Assembly (NCBI GenBank): GCA_017590115.1
Contig: JAGGNK010013003.1
Span: 2,848,431 to 2,912,430 of the forward strand
DNA length: 64,000 nucleotides
DNA from: Montifringilla adamsi
Lineage: Eukaryota > Chordata > Aves > Passeriformes > Passeridae
Reading direction: 5' to 3'
Shown here: piece after piece, positions 58,801-64,000 of the stretch
Layout of the letters: each line of letters opens with the position of its first letter
Position numbering within the stretch: position 1 is the stretch's first letter
Translations under genes and position numbers: made by a program
The notes under the pieces: generated by a model
Told to the model about the DNA's origin: nothing
Databases searched by the model: none
What the model saw: only the letters and a program-made list of their open reading frames with translations

Positions 58801-61324
58801 GTGCCACTAAGTCCCCACATTTCTGTGTGGTTGAACAACAAATCCCCATTAAGCACAGGCTCCACGCACATCTAGCATACAGGATTCTCTCTTCTCCAGT
58901 ATATAGGCATTTTGTTTTCTGGGACTAGGAGCACAGGACATCCCCATCAAAACCAGCAGAGGAAAAGAGAGCAACAGATTTTCCAGAACAAAAATCTATT
59001 TCTGTTCTTAACATTGTACACACTCATTTTTCTGTGTTTTACATGTGGAATTCAGTGCAACAGAAACTTCAGCCCTCTTCCCAGGCTGCATGTTCATCAT
59101 CTTGTGTCTAAATGACTCTCAGCTCTTGAGAAAGCAACCAAAACTTATACAATTTTGAAGGAAAACAAACAGATGTCATGTTTGCATCACTTTGGATGAG
59201 AATAGGATTTTTGCCCTAAAATTTCTCTTGCTATCCCTTACTGGTAGTGATCTCCTAGTCCCAGAAAACAAGATGTCTGGATTTTGGAGACAAAAGGGTA
59301 CCCTGAGACTGTCATCTGTGGAGTCCTTGCCAAAGGGATGCTTGCAGGCCAAAAGCTGGTTTCCATTTTCCACTTACTTTAATGATTCAATGCCTTAGTC
59401 ATGTCCTTTGACAATTTTACCACTAGTATCAAACCTGAATTGTTAAGACATGCTGAATTACTGTGGCCTCCACTTTTTCTCATGTCCAAAGGATGCCAAA
59501 TGAAAGCTATGCCACACACTTAACTACACTGCCGTGCCTTGAGGGGAGAACCTGGCCCTGCAGCCCTTTGTTTCAGTAACATCCTTGTCATTAGCCACTT
59601 TCACTACTGACATTAGCATCTTAGATGTGCAATTTTAATTTTACCAAAGATCTTAGAAAAGCAGTCTCATGATCTTCATCCACTAATTTACTCTATTTGG
59701 AAGACAAAGGCATGTTCTTGCCTTTCACAGGGTGAGATGAACTTAGACAAACATTTCTCCATTCATTTTCTTAGCCTACTTCAAAAATCCAATAATTTTT
59801 AAAGGATTTCTTTGCTATTCAAGTTTCTTATGGGCAAGACCAATGTAATATTTTCTTCACAGGCATTTGAACATCTTTCTCATGCTGCTGTGTCCTCTAA
59901 AACTGCTGCAACGCAGCATTAGTGGTAATTGTTACCATTATGTCTGGGCAATCAGCTGCTTATGGTTCTCTGGCCAGAAACTGATGCTGTTTTCATCAGG
60001 GCTACCAGTTAACAATGATATTTTATTAGAGGATAGGTCCAAGGATTCGCAGCTCACTCTGCTGCTGTTATGCAAGACCAACCTTCTCAATTAAAGCTCG
60101 AGCTAAATCTAGCAGATTTGCCTCATGTCTGCCATTTGTGGCTACCATTAAAATATCCTTTCTCTTGTTTTGTGTTGTTATTCACGCATAGATTATAAAG
60201 CAAATCCTGCCTTGGAGACAAAACCACACATGAGCAGCTAAAGACAGAATTTAGCCCCTTATTTTCAATCTGCCCCAAACCAGATTGTTTACTTGATTGA
60301 CACTTTGTGAATTTTATTAATTACACAGTAGTTCCTCAGTGCTATCTTCTGAGCTGTGAACTGCATTTTTTATTATTTTCTTTACTTTTGTATTTTTCTC
60401 TGTTGCAGAGTATTATTGTTATCTATGTTTTCTGCTACTGATCTGTTTCCTTTTCAACATCATTTTTGATATGTAGCCAACAGCAATGAACAAGCACTTT
60501 GGTTAATTTTTGAGTAGAAGTCTGCAGCTGGTGTAAATTAGTGTTACTCCATTATTAATCAGAAAAGCTTCACTGCAGAGATATTTGACATTACCTATCT
60601 GACTCTATACAAAGTACTTGAATTTTCGGTATCTGGAAAGCCCATCACTTGTATTTAGCACGATGCAATCCTTTGTTCCTGCCTTTCTGGTCTTTATAAC
60701 CAAAGCTGAATCCAAAGCAGCAGATCTAACATTGAGCCACCTTTACCCTTAATTCAGACCAATACAAGTAGACCAGAGCTACTTTTTGTCATTTTATCTT
60801 ATTTTCTGAGCAATGCAGAAAGAGCTGGGACAAGGGTAGTGTTCCAGTCTATACCTCCTTCCATCCCAACCTCTCCTTCCCTGAAAGGAAACCAGCTGAC
60901 CTCTGGGAAAGCCACTTGAAATCCATGACATAAAGCAACAAAAAAGGAAAAAAAAACAACCCACAAGACTTTTCACTGTGGACCCACATGCCACTGGCAT
61001 GGTACTTGAAATTTTGAGTTTTTCTTTCTTCCAGAAAGGAACAAAAGAAAATTATGGGGGTTTGTTTCCTGGCCTGAGAGGGTAGTTCAGCAGTAACATA
61101 ACTACAGATGACCATTTGGTTGAACACTTGTTTCGACACACTCAATTGCAGCTGCAGGCAAACCCTGGGAATGTTGTTTTAACACACCACACTACCACCC
61201 TTATCAGAAAAACCTGCATTTAGCATCTCAACGAAAAGTAAACTTTCACAACACTGAGCCATGTGAATCCTGCAGAAATCAGGAATAGAGACAAAGATAT
61301 GAAATGGAGGTTCTGAAACTCTTT
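58801..61324. other. Unique noncoding DNA
   Basis: No recognised repeat or exon. Open frames of 60-98 codons on both strands are undistinguished. Confidence 0.45.
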
Positions 61325-61440
61325 TTCCCTTTGGACCAGGACTGCACCTCGAGAGAAGCAGATTTGACTCTGACCCTGCAGCAAGTCTTTTCACCTCTCA
61401 CTGCCTCAACTTCACCTGTAAAATGGGGAAAACCTGATGG
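61325..61440 (-). mobile_element. MIR-like SINE remnant (antisense)
   Basis: The core AGTCTTTTCACCTCTCACTG, then CCTCAACTTC and CCTGTAAAATGGGGAAAACC, matches the reverse complement of the MIR consensus, in which a leading CAAGTCACTTAACCTCTCTG is followed by a CCTCAGTTTCC block and ATCTGTAAAATGGGG. The flank CAGATTTGACTCTGACC may belong to the same element. MIR-type SINEs are ancient in amniotes, so a degraded copy in a bird is plausible. Only about 70 bp are convincing. Confidence 0.65.
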
Positions 61441-62045
61441 TGATGCTTTGCTTGAAAAAATATTTAAGTATAAATTACTCTAATCATTTATCTTATGTAA
61501 AAGTACTCCAGCTTGACAGTTTGCATGATGGAAATTATTTTCAGAGATCCTTATTGGTCAGGGCAAAAAAATCCTCTCTCCTGGTATAGTATACACATAG
61601 CTGGGATGTGTAGGACCATCCCTTCCCTCAAAAACCTAAGAGCCACTTCTTTAGGATTTTATGAGCTGATAATTTGGCCTGCACAGCTTGCTTAGCAGAG
61701 CTCGAGGGAATCAGGGATAACACGAGGACTCTCAGTATGCATTCCATCAGCCAGCTCTGTGATTACAGCCAGGTCAGGAGAGGGCAGAGGGCTGCACTGG
61801 CACCTCTGCCACCACCTGGCTGCTGCTCCAGACAGCCAAGCAGAGGTCTCTTCACCTGGCATGCACTCAGCTGGGCACTCATAGGATGGCAAGTAAGCAA
61901 AACTAGCCCCAAAGTACTCCTTTATACACAAGGTAAGCAACAGCTCTCTAGATCAAGCTGATCTTGTTACAAAAATAAGTAGACACTACAGGAAATAAAT
62001 CTGCATGAAAGCTTAACTCCTGCATGGCTCATGTGGCCTTGCAGT
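61441..62045. other. Unique noncoding DNA up to LTR
   Basis: No recognised repeat. Frames of 60-95 codons overlap on both strands. The last six bases (62040-62045, TGCAGT) are the left target-site duplication of the LTR. Confidence 0.45.
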
Positions 62046-62113
62046 TGTTGTGATAAGGCACGAAATGATGACACAGACACTGCTGCTCTCGAGGGGAACA
62101 AAAAAGAAAAAGC

Positions 62114-62119
62114 TTTATT
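62114..62119 (-). promoter_or_regulatory. LTR polyadenylation signal AATAAA
   Basis: Canonical AATAAA on the minus strand within the solo LTR, about 15 bases downstream of the TATA box. It sets the orientation of the LTR. Confidence 0.85.
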
Positions 62120-62133
62120 TTCTGACTCCAACA

Positions 62134-62139
62134 TTTATA
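62134..62139 (-). promoter_or_regulatory. LTR TATA box
   Basis: TATAAA on the minus strand (context CTATAAATG), the expected core promoter element of the LTR. Whether it is still active cannot be judged from sequence. Confidence 0.8.
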
Positions 62140-62347
62140 GTTTTCCAAAGGTGACAGTGGATTGGAGGGTGACAGTGCCACCTCTCCAATGCCACTGGAC
62201 AGACCAAGGGTCCATCAATTCTCTCCACCTCCATGAAAGAATTCAAAACGTAGGTTATTTACAGAACTGTGTGTGAGAAAGTTTGTTGAAAGAATGTAAA
62301 CATCAGAAGGCTTAACAAAGTCTTACAAAATCAGGGCGACATGCAGC

Positions 62348-64000
62348 ATCTCCAGAATGGTGCACCAAGGACAGAAGTGCAGGCTAACAGACACACGCTC
62401 GCCTCTTGTAAATTTTTAAGCAGACCCAGCTTCTGTTAACACAGAACTTCACCCACAGCCCCATTCAGCTGTAGTTTTCAACAAGCAAACCCCTGGCAAT
62501 GTTTCTAAATAGTATCTAACTTCCAAGAACCAAGTTCAAGCCAACAAGCATCAGGACTCTTACTCCCACCATGGGTGAGGGCAAAACTGCACCTCCCAAT
62601 ACACACAGATGCTGTTGGACACAATCAGCATTCTGTACACCCATCAGAGCAGCACAGAAAAGCAGCAGAAATATCTGCACAGCTGAAAATAGCTTCAGTA
62701 GCCCTCACCCACTGTGGAAATGCTGCCTTTGAATTCACTGCCAAAGACAGGGAGAGTTTATGAGGATACAAATTCATGCCATAGGCCACTCTGCTTCTTG
62801 AAGAGCCTCACATCCCCAGATATAAATCTGCATTAGCCCCACAATCAGCTAGTGCTCATTTAATAACACAGCATTCCACTTCAGAGCTTTTTGGTTTTCC
62901 ATGGCAGGCCTATGCTAGCAGAGAGACATAATTGTCGCTGATTTATTTTGCAGACCCTTTTATTTTTTTTTTCTAATTCCCTAAGTTAAACTAGGTAAGA
63001 ACCCAAAAGCTCATTTTTAAAATGCAAGAAGGGTTTTCAAAAACAACCCAACTTTTTCTGTAAATAGGCAGGTCAGAACAGGGATAAAGAGCTCAGTGGC
63101 ATGGAATATTAAGTTAAATGGAGCATTCAGGCCAGTTAGGCCTGCTTAGAAGCCACCACCTATCAACTGCCTTGGACTATACAGCATTATGCAGGTAAAG
63201 CAAAGCAACTGATGAAGAGCACAAAACTATTTGACAATAATAAACAAAAGAGTCCTAAATAACATCAGCACTTTGAGAACTCTGATAAACTTTCAATTTT
63301 GTCTTGCAGAGTTGAGAGGTTTCAATTATGCATTGCCAAGGGAAAAATATCTCCTAAAGGAAGGAAAATTAAAAGGGATAGTCAAGCATGGATGCAATAC
63401 AAAATCAGACTGAGATAGTTTTTACCACAGGAGATATTGGTAAAAGCTTATCCTTTTTAAAGGACTTTTAAAGAATGGCTGTCAACAGAATTCCCATGGA
63501 ACTGAAAAAAACTTACAAATATTTCTTAAGAAGCTGCTCCTAGCCTTATTACTTTAATGGAAATACTGAGTCAACTAAATAAGACATTCAGCATTGAAGC
63601 CACCCATCTTAGTGAAAGAGATATAAAAGGGTTCTCATAAAACATTTCACAGTTTCCTCTCAGTTTGTTGATGTCAGGCAACTGCTTACAAGAAAACAAT
63701 TCTCATGAAGGAAGCTTCTGGAGGCCCACAAGTTCAAACACCATGGTCATGGCCAGAAGGAAGATGGGGTTGGTGGTGATGGTGCCAGCTCAGGTTATGG
63801 GCAGGGTAGAGGTACCACTTTACTTGGAAGAATGTGGGAAACCACACACCCATTTCCACACTCTTGCCAAGCACAGACAGATCCTCACACAGACCTTTCT
63901 ATCAAATGTCTTTCCCTGCTGAAACCAGATCAATGAACGGTCTTTTGCAAGTCCAATTTTCTGCTTTACAAAACCAGTTGTTCTGGTCCTTAATTTGTCC
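62348..64000. other. Unique noncoding DNA
   Basis: No recognised repeat or exon from the right target duplication to the window end. Plus-strand frames of 60-85 codons are without domains. Confidence 0.45.

Larger units (their letters stand above)
62046..62341 (-). mobile_element. Solo LTR, class II endogenous retrovirus
   Basis: A 296-bp element. Read on the minus strand it begins TGTCGCCCTG and ends CTTATCACAACA, with the TG..CA termini of retroviral LTRs. It is flanked by a 6-bp target duplication: TGCAGT at 62040-62045 and TGCAGC at 62342-62347 (one mismatch). Six bases is the usual duplication length of alpha/betaretrovirus-like elements. On the minus strand a TATAAA box lies at 62139-62134 and an AATAAA polyadenylation signal at 62119-62114, close together as in class II LTRs with a very short R region. 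A repeated GTGACAGTG word (62151-62159 and 62169-62177, plus strand) sits in U3. No primer-binding site or viral gene follows the LTR, so it is a solo LTR left by recombination. It closely resembles LTRs I associate with songbirds. Confidence 0.93.

Overview
This window looks like nuclear DNA from a bird, most likely a songbird. It is AT-rich (roughly 40% GC by eye), CpG-poor and almost entirely noncoding. The assignment rests on the repeats: about ten CR1 LINE fragments, several carrying the avian 3' end signature (octamers of the type ATTCTATG or TCACAGAAT followed by TTGGAAGGGACC when read antisense), and a 296-bp solo LTR of a class II endogenous retrovirus at 62046-62341 that resembles LTRs I associate with passerines. 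There is no bacterial-type gene density, no operon structure, and no rRNA, tRNA or CRISPR array that I can recognise. No host protein-coding exon could be supported. The longest open frames (about 130-190 codons) are either CR1-derived or look like chance frames without a recognisable domain. The window is best read as intergenic or long-intron sequence.

Layout. 1-14046: unique AT-rich noncoding DNA with short homopolymers and a GC-richer pocket at about 4.35-5.4 kb. 14047-14809: a very recent tandem duplication of a ~380-bp unit. 14810-19580: unique DNA holding a candidate conserved noncoding element near 18.5-18.73 kb. 19581-20940: an old tandem array of a ~365-bp unit that I do not recognise, interrupted by a perfect 30-bp-stem hairpin. 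22028-30240: unique DNA with four CR1 pieces, one an internally deleted copy that retains a reverse-transcriptase fragment. 33.3-40.6 kb: CR1 3' ends of different ages, including an inverted tail-to-tail pair at 38.76-39.19 kb, plus a (GA)n tract. 44290-44948: the longest antisense CR1. 46246-46353: two overlapping hairpins, the larger with a perfect 39-bp stem. 50.6-52.8 kb: three same-strand CR1 3' ends in a row. 57780-58800: a heavily decayed L3/CR1-like LINE of the type shared across amniotes. About 61325-61440: a MIR-like SINE remnant. 62046-62341: the solo LTR with a 6-bp target-site duplication. The rest is unique noncoding sequence.

Nothing here forms a gene system. The interest lies in genome structure: two perfect hairpins that look like recent template-switch or fold-back products, an unrecognised tandem array, a fresh tandem duplication, retroelements of very different ages, and possible regulatory conserved elements that would need an alignment to confirm.
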